Assembly (NCBI GenBank): GCA_019400425.1
Contig: JAFREE010000009.1
Location: 248,001 to 312,000, forward strand
DNA from: Hymenochaete sp. R1
Taxonomy: Eukaryota > Basidiomycota > Agaricomycetes > Hymenochaetales > Hymenochaetaceae
DNA: 64,000 bases
Direction: 5' to 3'
This document shows, in pieces, positions 34,526 through 46,519 of this stretch. Made by a program: the position numbers and the translations under genes. The notes under the pieces were generated by a model. The model ran no database searches. It worked only from the letters and a program-made list of their open reading frames with translations, and was not told the origin of the DNA. Each line of letters starts with the position of its first letter. Position 1 is the first letter of the stretch.

Positions 34526-35680
34526 ATGATACCCTTAACCCTTTTCCTATTGACGCTGTTTCTCTTTTTTATCCGCGGGCATGCAATTCCTCAGAATGTC
34601 ACTATTGATGATGAGAAGGGCGATGAGTTCAGTGGGCAGAAACCATTCTACACACCACAAGAGTCCACCAACTGGAATATAGGGCCCGGGCAATCTGGAA
34701 CCATTAAGGTTGACTCGTCGAAAGCATTTAGTGGAACTTGGCACGATTCGACGTATGACGTCGGCGATGAAGCAAGAACCATTGTGATTCAGTTTACGGG
34801 TAAGCAAATCTTCCATCTGGTATCTGCAGAAGCAGGTCTGATAGAGACTATCAGGAACCGCAATTTATACATTTTTCATCCTCGCCAACGATGTGCCTTT
34901 TGCAGATACTGGCACAAACCTCACTTTCCGCCTTGACGCTGAGCCAGAAGTTCAATTCGTGCATACTCCCGATCTAACTACCACGGACTTGATTTACAAT
35001 GCCACGGTGTTCAGTAAGGATGGATTAGTGAACACCGCCCATCAACTACTTGTATTGACTGCAACGGGGAACAACTCAGTAGTAATTTTTGACTATGCGT
35101 TATACACGTACGTATGACACTAGTGCATTTTATTGTCGACCGCAGCTAAAAATCTATGTTCCGCAACAGAGCAGACAATGATACGGTAGTCGGCTCCTCC
35201 AGTGCAGCCCTCGATCACCCCTCGTCTGGTCCCTCAGTGCCTTTCGCAACATCCGACTCGCAAGGCTCGGACTCGAGCGGCCATTCGCAATCCAAGACAA
35301 GTATCGGAACTATTGTTGGCGCCGTTTTTGCGGGACTAGGAGGGATCCTTGTCATTGTAGCGGCTGTATTCGTCAAAAAGCGTTTGTCAAAGAGGACGCG
35401 TAACAGAAACAGCCGGACCGCCATAGAATCTGAGTCTCCCCCTGCCTATCAGGCCAATTACCGATCTCCAAGTCTATTGATGCAACAGAACGTCCCAACT
35501 CAATCGCACTCGAGCGTGCAACGTCCGACAGGACACCGCATTCGGCATGACCAGCATATCGACATACTCAGAGAGCCAGTACGGGGAGACGAGAAGGAGC
35601 ATGAGTCCATGCCAGTCCGGGCCGAGGCGTCTGATCCGTACTTAACTAGTTTCCACTCTACCCCAGGCGATTCACGATAA
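34526..35680 (+). CDS. TM-D: single-pass membrane protein, GTWHD/PPxY family
   Basis: Exons 34526-34799, 34855-35107 and 35170-35680 join exactly to 345 residues. I chose the ATG at 34526 because it gives a clean signal peptide (MIPLTLFLLTLFLFFIRGHA). The frame is open upstream without an ATG. The ectodomain has IPQNVTIDDEKGDEFSG, SGTWHDSTYDVG, IYTFFILANDV and SVVIFDYALYT. The helix is at about 221-244 (GTIVGAVFAGLGGILVIVAA), then a basic stretch, PPAY at 266-269 and EASDPY at 328-333. All introns are GT-AG. It is closer to TM-E than to TM-A in the ectodomain start and in the ESPPAYQ tail. Function unknown. Confidence 0.82.
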
Positions 35681-36387
35681 GGATAACTTTTGTTATGAAG
35701 TATACTATCGTACCGAACACGCGGCTGTCCTTTTCATCTTTCTTTGGGACTTTGGGTGATAGCATGTGTATTTGATTGATACCATACCCTGTGCTTATTT
35801 GGTAACTAGGCTGTGGGTGACAGTAGGTCTGGTAAAATATTTGTATTTATAAAGTTCGGGAATTCGAAAGCCTTGTAAGGCTGAAACGATAGGACGACCA
35901 AATGATCCACAGATCATGATGATGTTGCGCTTCGATTTGATTCAATCTCAAAAGTAGATTGATCGATCTTGTCTTGCCTCAATTTGCTCAGGTGGGTCGT
36001 GCTACCACACTACACACATCGTCTAAACAAGTTTTGAGTTTCTATGGCGTAAAAGAACGTAATAGACCACTGGCACTGGCAGAAAATCACATACGCGGAA
36101 GACGACAATTTTAGCTTTTGACTCCACTAATGACTGAGCTTCATCGTAGGAGAACTTGTATTGAGTCTGATCAGATGGAGCATATAGCATTAGAAGCGAA
36201 CAGTGTTTTGATTCAGGTGCATTCTTCTTACAGGTGGTACTGTATCCAAATGTCTCCAGCACATTCTTCAATGTATAGAGCGGTCTACCATTGGATCCAG
36301 GAGTTGCTTGAGCTGAATGAAATCTTTCGAATTTGTAGGGCAATGGGCAATGCTTAAAAATCCCTGAGGACATGATACACCAATAAA
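35681..36387. other. Convergent 3' region
   Basis: Lies between the ends of TM-D and the pectin methylesterase gene. Minus-strand frames at 36023-36415 partly overlap the esterase end and show no family features. No repeat recognised. Confidence 0.4.
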
Positions 36388-37636
36388 TCAACCAAGATAT
36401 GAAGTATCTACCCAATCCGAGTAGTCTGAGCCCAACACGTCTCCGATGCTGTACTCAGCAGCCTCTGTAGAAGTGAGCAATGTAGCGAATGAAGGACGAT
36501 CGGCATCTGAAACGCCAGGTCCAGTACTATCGTACTCGGCGAAAAGTATGTGATCCGTGTTGGACGTCGAAGTACTCCATTGTTCCCATATGGCATTATT
36601 AATGACGGAGTCGATGGAAGTGTCGAGAAAAACGACACGGGCGTAGTCTATATCAGAGAAGGATAAGATAATGAGAAGAGACAATGCTGAGACGTGATCG
36701 TACACACCAGACCAAGGTCGACCCAAGAAAACGTTCCCTTCTGTAGATGATAATGCACTAGCACCAGAAGTGACCGTATTCGATTGGAATACATCTGCCG
36801 TTAAAAAATCAGATGACTAAGAAAAGATAAGTGAGTCCGATTATGAAGGCATACATAACTGGGGATCTGAATCATCAGACCGCCCTGCAGCGGTAACAGC
36901 TCCTGGTCCAATGCTTGCAAGAGTGTTTCCCTCGAAGTAAGCGATAGCGTGCTGCCCGAAAATATAGTCGACGGCTCCTTCTATATAGTTTTTTGCATAT
37001 ACTTGATAACCAGACTCGGCCAAGAGTGTATCCTGCCATTGGGGCCTTTCGTCAGCGCGAATCAACAGACAAGTAACCAACGTACCTGATACGAGAAGAA
37101 TCTACAAGCGTAAGCTCCAAAGAAGCTTCCATAGGCACTAACAGCCAAGGCTTGTCCATCAGTAGAGGACTGGCCAAAGTTATTGCGCACGTCAATGTTG
37201 TAAAGCGCCACATTGTCTGAATGGGCCCTAAGGGTTCCGGTTTCATCGTCCGAGTCAACACTCGCGAGTGAAAGCGAATGCTGAATCACAACTTGATTAC
37301 TGGAGTAATCCGACGTATCTTCTGTGTATCCGTATATCTGAAAGTTTCGGTTAGAATTCAAGCCAGGAGCCGTCTGAAAGAAAACGGAACACAAACAGTG
37401 AGAGGTCCCGTTACATCAATGTATACTTGTTCGTTGTATGTACCCGGGTAAATGAAGATTGATTGACTGCTTCCATCATCTGGAAGTGCAGCAACTGCCG
37501 AGGACAGTGTCGAAAAGTAGCCTGATGTTGTCGTTGAGGACTGAACAACCAGAGCACCTGAAGGTGGCGAGGTACGAGACAAAGCTCTGGCAGCGATAAC
37601 GAAGCTCGCCAAACTCCAAAGACAAAAAAGCGACAT
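36388..37636 (-). CDS. Secreted pectin methylesterase (CE8)
   Basis: De-esterifies pectin outside the cell, as expected for a plant-wall-degrading or plant-associated fungus. The ATG at 37636 begins a signal peptide (MSLFCLWSLASFVIAARA). Family motifs follow in order across several exons: FIYPGTYNEQVYID, YGYTEDTS, GQALAVSAYGSFFGAYACRF, QDTLLAESGYQ (the QD pair at an exon border), YIEGAVDYIFGQ with the second catalytic Asp, and LGRPWS with the substrate-binding Arg. The stop is at 36388-36390, after WVDTSYLG. Around 330 aa, usual for fungal CE8. At least five introns. No carbohydrate-binding module. It interrupts the P450/TM array and is unrelated to it by sequence. Confidence 0.88.
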
Positions 37637-38834
37637 GACTTCAGCAGAGTAAGCTTCTGATAAAGGTGTACTAGTATCAGTGACTCATCTGTATGGTGCG
37701 GCTGCTTTTATAAAATATGAAGCTGCACATACGTATCCTCACACGCGATATTCACGAGCTGCATGAGCACCATTACAAGAGCCTGTCGTCGACGCCAACC
37801 GGCCCGCTGTCTGTTGATGCGAAACCTCACATTGATACTTCGAGCACCTGACGACAAAAAATTTCACCGTTGGCGCTTTGATAGGTCCAGCATCCTAATG
37901 GTTATTGCACGGAAAATCTAAGAGGACATCCGAGATTGAGTGTGGCCTGTGTCGTAGCTTTGGTGCGTGGTTCATTTCTTGGGTTCCTTTAGAATTTTGG
38001 CTGGACTGGCGTTTTCCTGAGAAAGTTGCCTCACAGACGGCTTGTTTTCCATTTTCCATTGGGTTGGGAGAGTACAGTGTTGAAAAGACAACCCTTAGCG
38101 GAGGCACCTGGCTAGTCCCCCTGACGTCCACCCGTTCAGGCTGCGAAAGTTATTTTTAGGATGAAGGCGAGAGAGTAAGAGAATCTAAGAAAAAGAAGGA
38201 AGTGAGTGCGGATTGTCAAGAGTTTTACATAAGCCGTACCAAGGCGGAAAAGGCGGCCCGCGCTCCGGCTGCATCCACAGATTTCAGCTGACGCGCGGTT
38301 GAGCCGCTGAGGTTCGTCCGTCTTTCACGCTCACACATTGATTCACAAGTCCGTCGACCAGTCATTTGATCAACCGTGTTTTCAATACCAATCAGCCCGT
38401 TGTTAATATGCACAATTCATGTACTCCCGTTGGATCTCGGTCGTCTCGGTATGTGACTTGCTTCGACCTCTCGCAGCGTTCCAATCGGGGTAAGAAGGGG
38501 TTTGACATTCTGGTATAATGGTCTTTTACGGAGAAGCAATCCTTGTGTCATTGCGATATGGCATGTTTCACGCTTGCTGTATGAGTTTTGTTGGAAGTAT
38601 TTAAGGCTTGAAGCATTGATGTAACGACGTGTAGGAACTATTCTAACAGTGGCAAATTGGTCTTTAAAAGGATCAGTTGTACCAATGTTCAGGCGGTGTC
38701 TACATATCCCTATCGTTGGAGAGCTCTCTACTTGACGAGATCACTGATCTACCAGGTTCGTGAACTTCCGCGTTTTTTCTTAGTCCATTCTCGACTTAGG
38801 GAGTCTGTTCCGGCATAGGTTAAGCTACTCGACA
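37637..38834. other. Divergent intergenic region
   Basis: Promoters of the pectin methylesterase and the downstream hydrolase should both lie here. A plus-strand frame at 37905-38159 has no family features. A possible TATA-like tataaaata lies near 37710, about 75 bp upstream of the esterase start and readable on either strand. Confidence 0.4.
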
Positions 38835-40338
38835 ATGTTTCATCGGTCTCGACCTGATAAGGACTCAAGTAAACAACCTGATACCCACAGGCACCGAAAA
38901 GGGCACCATCTTCTTGGAGGGCGGTCTTCAGGTGGGAAAAGAGGCATACCACCCAACCCGATTAAGGCAATACGTATTCCGGTTCCGAAATCAGTGCCAC
39001 CCACCAGCAATGATACGAGGCTAATTTTCGTTGGAACTGGCACATCTGGCACTCTTCCTCATGCGTTTTGTACGTTGCTTCCAGAAGGTATTTCTTATGA
39101 ACCCGGAAAGAAATATTGCAGCACTTGTATGCCTAGCAGTGACAAATATGAAGTTTCTCACTTACGAGCCAACACAAGCATTGTAGTAAGGAAGCAGGTT
39201 ATGAAGGGCAAAAGCAAAGAGTGGAGGTAAGCATAAGTTAAATCCCGCTCTATCACACTCGGATCTGATTATTTTCAAAGGACTATAGTATGCGACGTCG
39301 GGAAAGTATGGAAACTGAATGCCTTGCTTCTGTTCAAAGCACACGGGATGAGCACTATCGATGGCGTTCTGTTATCACATTCACATGATGATGCCGCATG
39401 TTTAGGTTGGCTAAGAGGTACTGATGTACTCTGGCAACAATTTTATGCTTCCCGAATTAATCTCTTTATCAGATTGGACTGAAAAGACGAGACGACAGAA
39501 ATTCTTGCCTGCGGATACAAAGTTCAAGCATCGTATTCAGGAGTATGTGAATATACATTGTACCGAAACAACTGTTAGAAAACTTGAGGAGACCCAACCC
39601 TGGCTTTTGTCTAGAGCGTCTGCGACAGGAAGTGGAATGGTATGCCAAATTTGAGATATTCTTGTGATTCTTTGTTTACTGATTTTACTCCGTTGCCATC
39701 AACATAATCAAGGGCGCTGACCTCAGGTGGGTCAAAGTTGAGGACAAGGAGGTTTTCGATATTGGCGGCGTAAAGATAACGCCAATTGACGGTAGAGTTC
39801 TCTATTTGCTCGAGTGATATCGATTACTCATCAGCCACTTGTAGTCTATCATGGCTTTGAACATCCAACGGAACCCAAAGACGGTAATGCTCCAAAAAAG
39901 AAGGAACCGCTCCTTTACACGTCCTATAGAATCGACGATGATATTCTTTATATGTCTGACGTCTCAAGCATCCCACCAGAAGCCATGGAATATCTCAAAT
40001 CGCCCAAGGTACTTGTCATCGACACCTTAGATGCCTCAATCGAGAAACCCCACCCTTCCCATTTCTCGATCCTCCAAGCACTTGAATGCGCGTATGCTCT
40101 CAAGCCAACAAGAACCTATATAACTGGATTTGGTCATAATGAGTCTGCGCGTTCTTTCCAGGCCATCTTGAATGGTGATAAAACACTCTGGGGCGATCAC
40201 ACGGCTCACGAAAAACATTTGAAGGTGGTGAGGGACAAAGTGCGTGGGCTTGTCCAGGATCTTGATGTCAAATTGGCATACGACGGTCTCTGTGTAACGA
40301 TCTCACAAAGCGGGCTTGTCAGAGATGATGACGATTGA
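38835..40338 (+). CDS. Metallo-beta-lactamase-fold hydrolase, PhnP-like
   Basis: Starts at the ATG at 38835 with a basic, Pro-rich N-terminus. RLIFVGTGTSGTLPHAFC then opens the MBL fold. The metal motif is LSHSHDDAACLGWLRDW (HxHxD), with its exon joined to the next across an intron that begins after CTAAGAG near 39417. Later exons give HCTETTVRKLEETQPW, RWVKVEDKEVFDIGGVKITP, LVVYHGFEHP, YMSDVSSIPPEAMEYL and ITGFGHNES with a probable metal His. The TGA is at 40336-40338. About 5-6 introns. The closest known fold members are cyclic-phosphate and tRNA-type phosphodiesterases; substrate unproven. Cytosolic. Confidence 0.8.
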
Positions 40339-40571
40339 ATCGCAAACTAGGCTCAATGGGACTTCCATTCATAATACTTTGCATTGCTCTGTCTTAGGCA
40401 AAGGCTCGTTCTGGGCTCAGCTTTCAAAGTCAAAGCTCTGCTTTTACGTCTCATAGTTCTCGACTTCTGATGGTTATATGGTTAAGAACGTCAATATCGA
40501 ATATCATAAGAAATTATATTAAACCTAGCAATGCGTTCATTTCTCCAGCTTTGATTCGGAGCTTCAAACAG

Positions 40572-42880
40572 TCACGCAAGAAATGGATTATGACCCTCGA
40601 TCAATGCGGCACATTTTTCATTTCGTGGTTTGATCGAGCACTTGAATGGTAGTGGCATACTGTTGATGAATTAGCAAAACATGCATGTCAGGGGTTTCCA
40701 GTGGGCTCACCTGGATGCCCCGGTTTGGAATGCCAACGGTGGCTTCACCGGTTCGCCAGCTTCATTGAGCGGGGGTCTGATGTCGAAAGTGGCCAGAATG
40801 CTTGCTACCAATAGCCATATGCTGACATCAACAAAGTACCTTCCCGGACAAATTCTGCGGGTGCTGATGAGTAAAAAAGGTATGACGCTCACAGGAAAAA
40901 ACGTTCACCTTCTACCGAACCCGTAAATAAAGGAATTTGGGTCGTCTGGGCTGAAGACATTAAGACTGTTCAAGTGACCCTTCGTATTGACAACCTTCTC
41001 TCGGAAGCGTTCTGGATTGAACACGTTAGGGTCAGGGAAGTACTTTGTATCCCGACCCATTTGCCTATAAAGCATGTGGTTGATACACGAGTTAGCTCTT
41101 GACCGTAAACATGTATATTGTTAACTGACCATATGTTTGGCATAATTGAAGAGTTTCTAGGGATGCGCATGCCTTTGTACGTATCCTCCATCGTATTGAC
41201 GTGTACAAATCCTACGATCTTCTAGTGAGCATACTGAAAAGTTAACTTCCCCCCCTAACTCGCCTATAGGAACCGGAGGGTTGAAGCTGATATTTTATGA
41301 GCAATCATGAAGATCAAGGAAAACCGGGGCCGAGCCTAAAAAATCTCACCGCATGGTCTCCTTGATAATACAGTCAACGAATGGAAGGTTTTTCCGGTCT
41401 TCAAGTGCGGGTAACCTTTTCTGGCCCAGTAATGAGTCTAACTCATCTTGAGCCCGCCTCGCAAACTCAGGGTAACAAGTCATGAGGAGTATAAACGACG
41501 CAACAACCGCAATGGACTATGGGCCGTGAGATACAATAAGGAGGGTGACCATAGTATTATTTTCAAATGAACTCACGGTATCTGCACCAGCTGTAAACAG
41601 ATTCGCTATTAAATTTCAAATGGATAAAAATAGAGGTATAGTCCTTACCGCCGTAAACGACAACACCGATGTCTTTGATATCGCGCTCGTGATTCAGATC
41701 CACGGTCCCGGAAGCCTCATAACTGTCCAAAAGGTTACCAATCAGAGACGGAGGTTTGATACCTTCTTTCTGTTGGTACTGTTAGACTTTGATCATCAAG
41801 GAATGCACAACAACGATCTACAAACCCTCAAATCCCGTATGTGATCGTATGGCAAGTCTCGCGCTCGTTCAACGTGTCCCCTCGTGATCCTGGAGCGTCG
41901 AATGAAACCGGCCCCAGGAAACCAAGGTGGAAGGTAGCGCACTGGTTTTCATGTTTAGCTACTTCGTACTAAAATTCTGCCAGTTCGTTCGTACTCACAG
42001 CAAGGCAGAAAATCAACCAAGGAACCTCCGGGTACACCTTCGGGTACAGTTCCACCTGTTGCATTGGATGCCAAATGGATGAACTTATCATCATCTGATC
42101 TGACATCAAAGCCGTAAGTCATTTTGATGAGCGAAGCTGCGATAAAACTATTCGAGCAAAGTATCAGTAAAAATAAATCCGTCGTAGGAGAAACATTCGC
42201 TACCTACCGTTTGATGTGTTTCATATATGCATCCGGGTCTTCAGCAAGGTTTCGTAGGCATAGAAGCGCTTGCTCTTCCTGGAGTTCGCGAAACGCAATT
42301 ATAGCCCTTGAGTTGAGAGATTGATGTATCATCTTGTGTTGCTTGCGCCATTTTTGACCGTAGCGCATGAGTGTGAGGATATCCCCCCAGCCGATTCTAT
42401 CTAACAATCAGTAGAAAACTTTCGAGTCACTTTCAAATCACTTACAGTTCGACCCACATAATCGCTCGCGGCCTATCCGAATAAACAGAACCTTTATCAT
42501 CAAGTAGGTCCTTTGCGACGTCGATCGAATTCACAATGATAATCGGTCGCCCGATTATGGTTACATAGATTATATCGCCTTATTGAGAGAAAGCGTGCAA
42601 GACAAAGAGACAGAGCGATCAGATAAACCAGCAAAGCATAGGAAAGCACAAAGTCGAATTTACCCCATTTCTTTGCCCAGTCTGCGAATATCATTGACCG
42701 GTTTTCGGATGGCATGATACGGGCATGTCCAATGATTGGATCACCGCGAGGACCTGGAGGTAGAAGACATTTCTGGGGGTCGAAAAAGAAACGAGAGAAT
42801 CGGTTGATGGCGAAAAGAAGAATCGCGAGAGCAACAACTTGAGGCCCTATGAAGCTGACAAGTTTTTCGGCGGAAAACAT
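40572..42880 (-). CDS. P450-2: cytochrome P450 monooxygenase
   Basis: The ATG at 42880 gives a membrane anchor (QVVALAILLFAINRF), then LLPPGPRGDPIIGHARIMPS. Next are IIYVTIIGRPIIIVNS, IGWGDILTLMRYGQKWRKQH, VKMTYGFDVR-like FIAASLIKMTYGFDV, WFPGAGFIRRSRITRG and SFIYGFGRR/ICPGRYFVDVS with the heme Cys. The tail PLPFKCSIKPRNEKCAALIE ends at the TGA at 40572-40574. Exon pattern matches P450-1 and P450-4, including the intron inside the heme loop. All junctions inspected use GT-AG. Looks intact. ER-anchored; substrate unknown. It is the most distal copy of the minus-strand half of the array. Confidence 0.82.
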
Positions 42881-44523
42881 TGGTGCGGGTATGCTCGTGA
42901 TTGAAGAGATCCGAGAACAGGGAGGAACTGATCAACTCGAAGAAATTCTTGTTAATAAGGCCTGCTGCGTGCCTTATATATCTACGCCTCCTTCGGACTT
43001 GCTACGGCCTCAAATTGAACTTCACATCAAAAATGTATTTCAATTTGATAAAGAACAGCCGATCTGTCCTGCCAAGGTCCTCCGGTCACTGATAGTGTGC
43101 TTGCTCTGAATAATTACTCTGAGAGTAGGTACACCCCGAACGGACCGACATGTCGTCCAAAGATAGGTCATATGTGATTGTATCATGTACGTGTATCCGC
43201 GTAGTAAATGGAAGTGGATACGGGATGGCTTTGACTTGGTTTGTATGCGTCCGGTGTGTATCGGAGGACTGAGCCACGGGACGGCGAACATTGATGGCCA
43301 TTTAATAGATGATCAAACTAAGTGAAGTTTGAAATCGTATGAAAGTTTCACGTTTCCTTCATGGGAATTAACATGCGGACCCTAAGAAAACACAAAGCCA
43401 CCATATCAAGCATCAAGAACGTTGACTGGCCGGACGTTTTTGAGTCCGTGGGGCAACTTTTCACGGAGTATGGTACATCCAATTTGAGCTATAACTTTGA
43501 AGGTGTTTTCAGTGGAATTCGGCACTGTTAATAGTGAGGTACCAACAGTAAAGAAGTCCCTTCGAGTCACAAGCTACAAATCCACATATGTGAATGAGAC
43601 AGGAACTCTCTATCGCCCAGTTCCTGCCATGCTATTGATAAGCATGACAGCGCCAATAAGTTTGATGAAAATTAAGTCCCGGAGTATAGGGCGTGATGTT
43701 GAGCGAGCACTACGCTAGTTCAACTATGTTTTAGACTTGCTTAGCGCCCCAAGGTAGGTGAAAACGTGGAAAACAGGATCGTGGCTAGAGCCTGAGCGTT
43801 AACCCCATTCTATGACGATCTCGGTCAGTAAACCTTATTAAGAAAGAGTACGGAAAAGATACTTTCAAATTACTGCCTTCATCATTTTAGTTTACCACCG
43901 CTCGCCTATTGATGCACTGGTAGGCAATTTCAAACACATTTCCGGGTGACGCCGTTACGAAACCAGAGCTTTAGAAGGCATGATTCCGGTACATACATCA
44001 ATGGACTCTGATGTGTGAAGGCGCTTTGCGTATTCACTAGGAATTTCTAGCTTTTATATGTCTTTGAGACCGATATCAGCGGAGACAATTGGAGCTTAGG
44101 CAGAAAAGACAAGGTCAGCTGTGCAGTTGACGTGTAAAGCGTCTCACGTCCATGATACCGTAGAGACGAAGCTACAGTAGTGCGTATTTAGAAGCAAAGA
44201 AGAAAGATATCGACAAGAAACTCTCACCTTGGCGCTGTTCCGGTGATACCGAAATTTACGGTCGCTTCTGGGAATGCAAACCCAATCATCGAACAATGTG
44301 CGTTATTTATGGATATCTATGTAGTTGTCGTACAGTATCGATATAACATTGTGCCGAGGCATATCAGGTGCCCCTTGCAGAATATCCTAATTTGAGCGAC
44401 GTGAGTGGTGGTGAAGAAGGGAAGGGAGACATCGATTAGAGTCATCAACATGTGTTGATATCTTGATGACAATCTTGCATGACAATAATCAGAATGCATT
44501 CACGGATTGAGAAAGCGTATCTC
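42881..44523. other. Gene-poor stretch upstream of P450-2
   Basis: No supported gene. Frames at 42849-43109 and 43497-43718 on the plus strand lack family features. The P450-2 promoter should be within the first few hundred bases. No repeats recognised. Confidence 0.4.
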
Positions 44524-45270
44524 CTAGAAATAATATATTTCTCCAATTATGTGAGACTTCCGATAATTGGTGACCAAAGCAGCACATTTCTCATTCCGGG
44601 GTCGAGTGGAGCACCTAAAAAGCTGGGGTTTGTTGTAGAGAACTTGGTATTAAATATCGCGAGACTTTGAGAAGCGCGCCTGGCTGTTCCAGACATGGTA
44701 CCCAGTTCGGGCATTGCGGATTTGCCATCGCCATTAAATAGGGGATTGACGTTGAATATCACAGGAACGTTTGATACTATTAACCATATCGTGGCATCGA
44801 CAAAATACCTTCCAGAACAGAATCTACAGAGCAATTACTTAGAATGAATTGATGTCAGATGCCACAATTATAAGAGAATGTACCTTCGCCCATAGCCAAA
44901 GACATCGAACAGCCGGGTGGTCTTTCCGCGAGTACTCGTTCTGCCGCCGCCACCGCCGCCAGAGATGTACTCATCATCATTGGATACGATGTCGATGACA
45001 TACGTCATTTTGACGAGCGTAGCAGCATCGAACCTGTTTTAAAGTCGAATAATTGATGAGCTTTCACATAAACGTATATCACAATAATAGATCAAATATA
45101 AGTCACCGTCTGATATGACTGTTGAACGTTTCTGGGTTTTCAACGAAATTTCTCAAGAAGATGACTACTTACTCGTTTTATAATTTGCTTAAAGCAGTAG
45201 AGGCCCGTGAATCCAGCGATTGGTGCATCATTCTACGATGTCTCTGCTATTTTTCACCGCACTGCTGGAG
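44524..45270 (-). pseudogene. P450-3: cytochrome P450 pseudogene with internal deletion
   Basis: Only three parts remain. (1) A C-helix exon near 45120-45265 reads CGEK*QRHRRMMHQSLDSRA; the conserved Trp of WRKHR is a TAG at 45247-45249, and further stops follow before VVIFLRNFVENPETF. (2) A short AATLVKMTYVIDIVSNDDEYI exon (about 44970-45040) fuses directly to a Gly tract and VFGYGRR, deleting the region of the I-helix and ExxR. (3) The heme exon FCSGRYFVDATIWLIVSNV and a frameshifted C-terminal RPRNEKCAALVTNY. The anchor and hinge exons are absent or beyond recognition. It is nearest to P450-4. Confidence 0.8.
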
Positions 45271-46519
45271 AACAACCATCGCTCCCAAACCCATACTGCA
45301 CCATGTTCAGTAACGTACTTCACTATATTTCAGTTAGAATCCATACATATCTGCCCGGAGAGTTGCCACGAACAAGCAAAATCTATAGGCTCTTGTAAAT
45401 GTGAATAGGAATGAATTGGTAACAGTGTTTTTTTGTGGGCTTGAGGCACCAGTTGCAGCATGCCGATGACCAGTCCTGAGAAGAAAGCATGAGTGAGACT
45501 CGTATAACGAAGGATCACATTACGTGCATAAGATCCGTACTTCGGGTTCCGGGATATCATGGCCCCTTGCAATATGGCTAAGACCAATTGAGTGGGAGTT
45601 CTTCGGCATGGTGGGTAGTTCTTGCGATGGTTGCGAACCCCGTCGTGCACACGAGTATTCAGTTCTAGCCCGGGTCTAGGTGAGGGTGACGACACTGAAA
45701 ATACACGTTTTGTAAGCTTACACATTTTCGAGATATGTTGAAGGATCCATATAGACAATTATGAAGAACTACGCACTCATCCTGATCCCGACATCGACAT
45801 CACTTGCAAACAGCGTAGATGCTTCACAGCTTGAAGCCTAAATGCGAGCGACCTTCGAACAATCCGTCCCTCAGTCAATCGCTCAAAACGGAGGAAAAGT
45901 TGACGCACTTCTTCAAAGAATATTAGCAGCAGGACTTTATATGTGCCGCTACCGAGCTGGGAAGCATTTCATGATTCACTCTCGCGCCCGTCAATGTGCC
46001 CTCGCTCCTCACACCGGCTGGTAGAGCCATAGTAATAAAAAATCATACGCGCTTTCACAGGCGACTGCTTGTAATGCATAGCTTCAATTAGGCGATGCAC
46101 ACAAAGCTTGAAGGCATAGGGACAATCTGGATATGTGGAAAGTCAAGCCGACGCTCATGTAAAAGAAAAGTCACGGTGGTGGGGAGTCAGAGTCAAAGTG
46201 CTGTCTGTTCAACGACGCGTCTCACGCCAGAAGCGTGTTTCCTTTTTAGTCGAGCTCAACCGCGCGGAAAAAAGGCATGATTTTGTCCTTGTCAGGCGAA
46301 AGCACTCTATCTTACTTTCTTAAAGGATGAGTCCGCATTGTATCATAATCATTTGCATATATGTCTCTAGGAGATGGCCGAAAGTCGGAACGGACAACAA
46401 ATGCACCTCACCAATAAACTTATCCCAAAAGAACGAGGTCCGATCACAAATAGTGTACGACAGTGAACCATATACCCGAAATGAAAAGAAAGGAGTATCA
46501 TTCTCGAAAGTCAAAAGTA
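45271..46519. other. Stretch with two unrecognised or relic coding fragments
   Basis: A minus-strand frame at 45330-45758 has no ATG start but is protein-like (RNPKYGSYARNVILRYTSLT, then HAFFSGLVIGML). I do not recognise it. A plus-strand frame at 45842-46024 (KVDALLQRILAAGLYMCRYR, then MIHSRARQ) weakly resembles the middle homology region of fungal zinc-cluster transcription factors. Both may be remnants of genes disrupted by rearrangement. Nothing else is seen. Confidence 0.3.
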
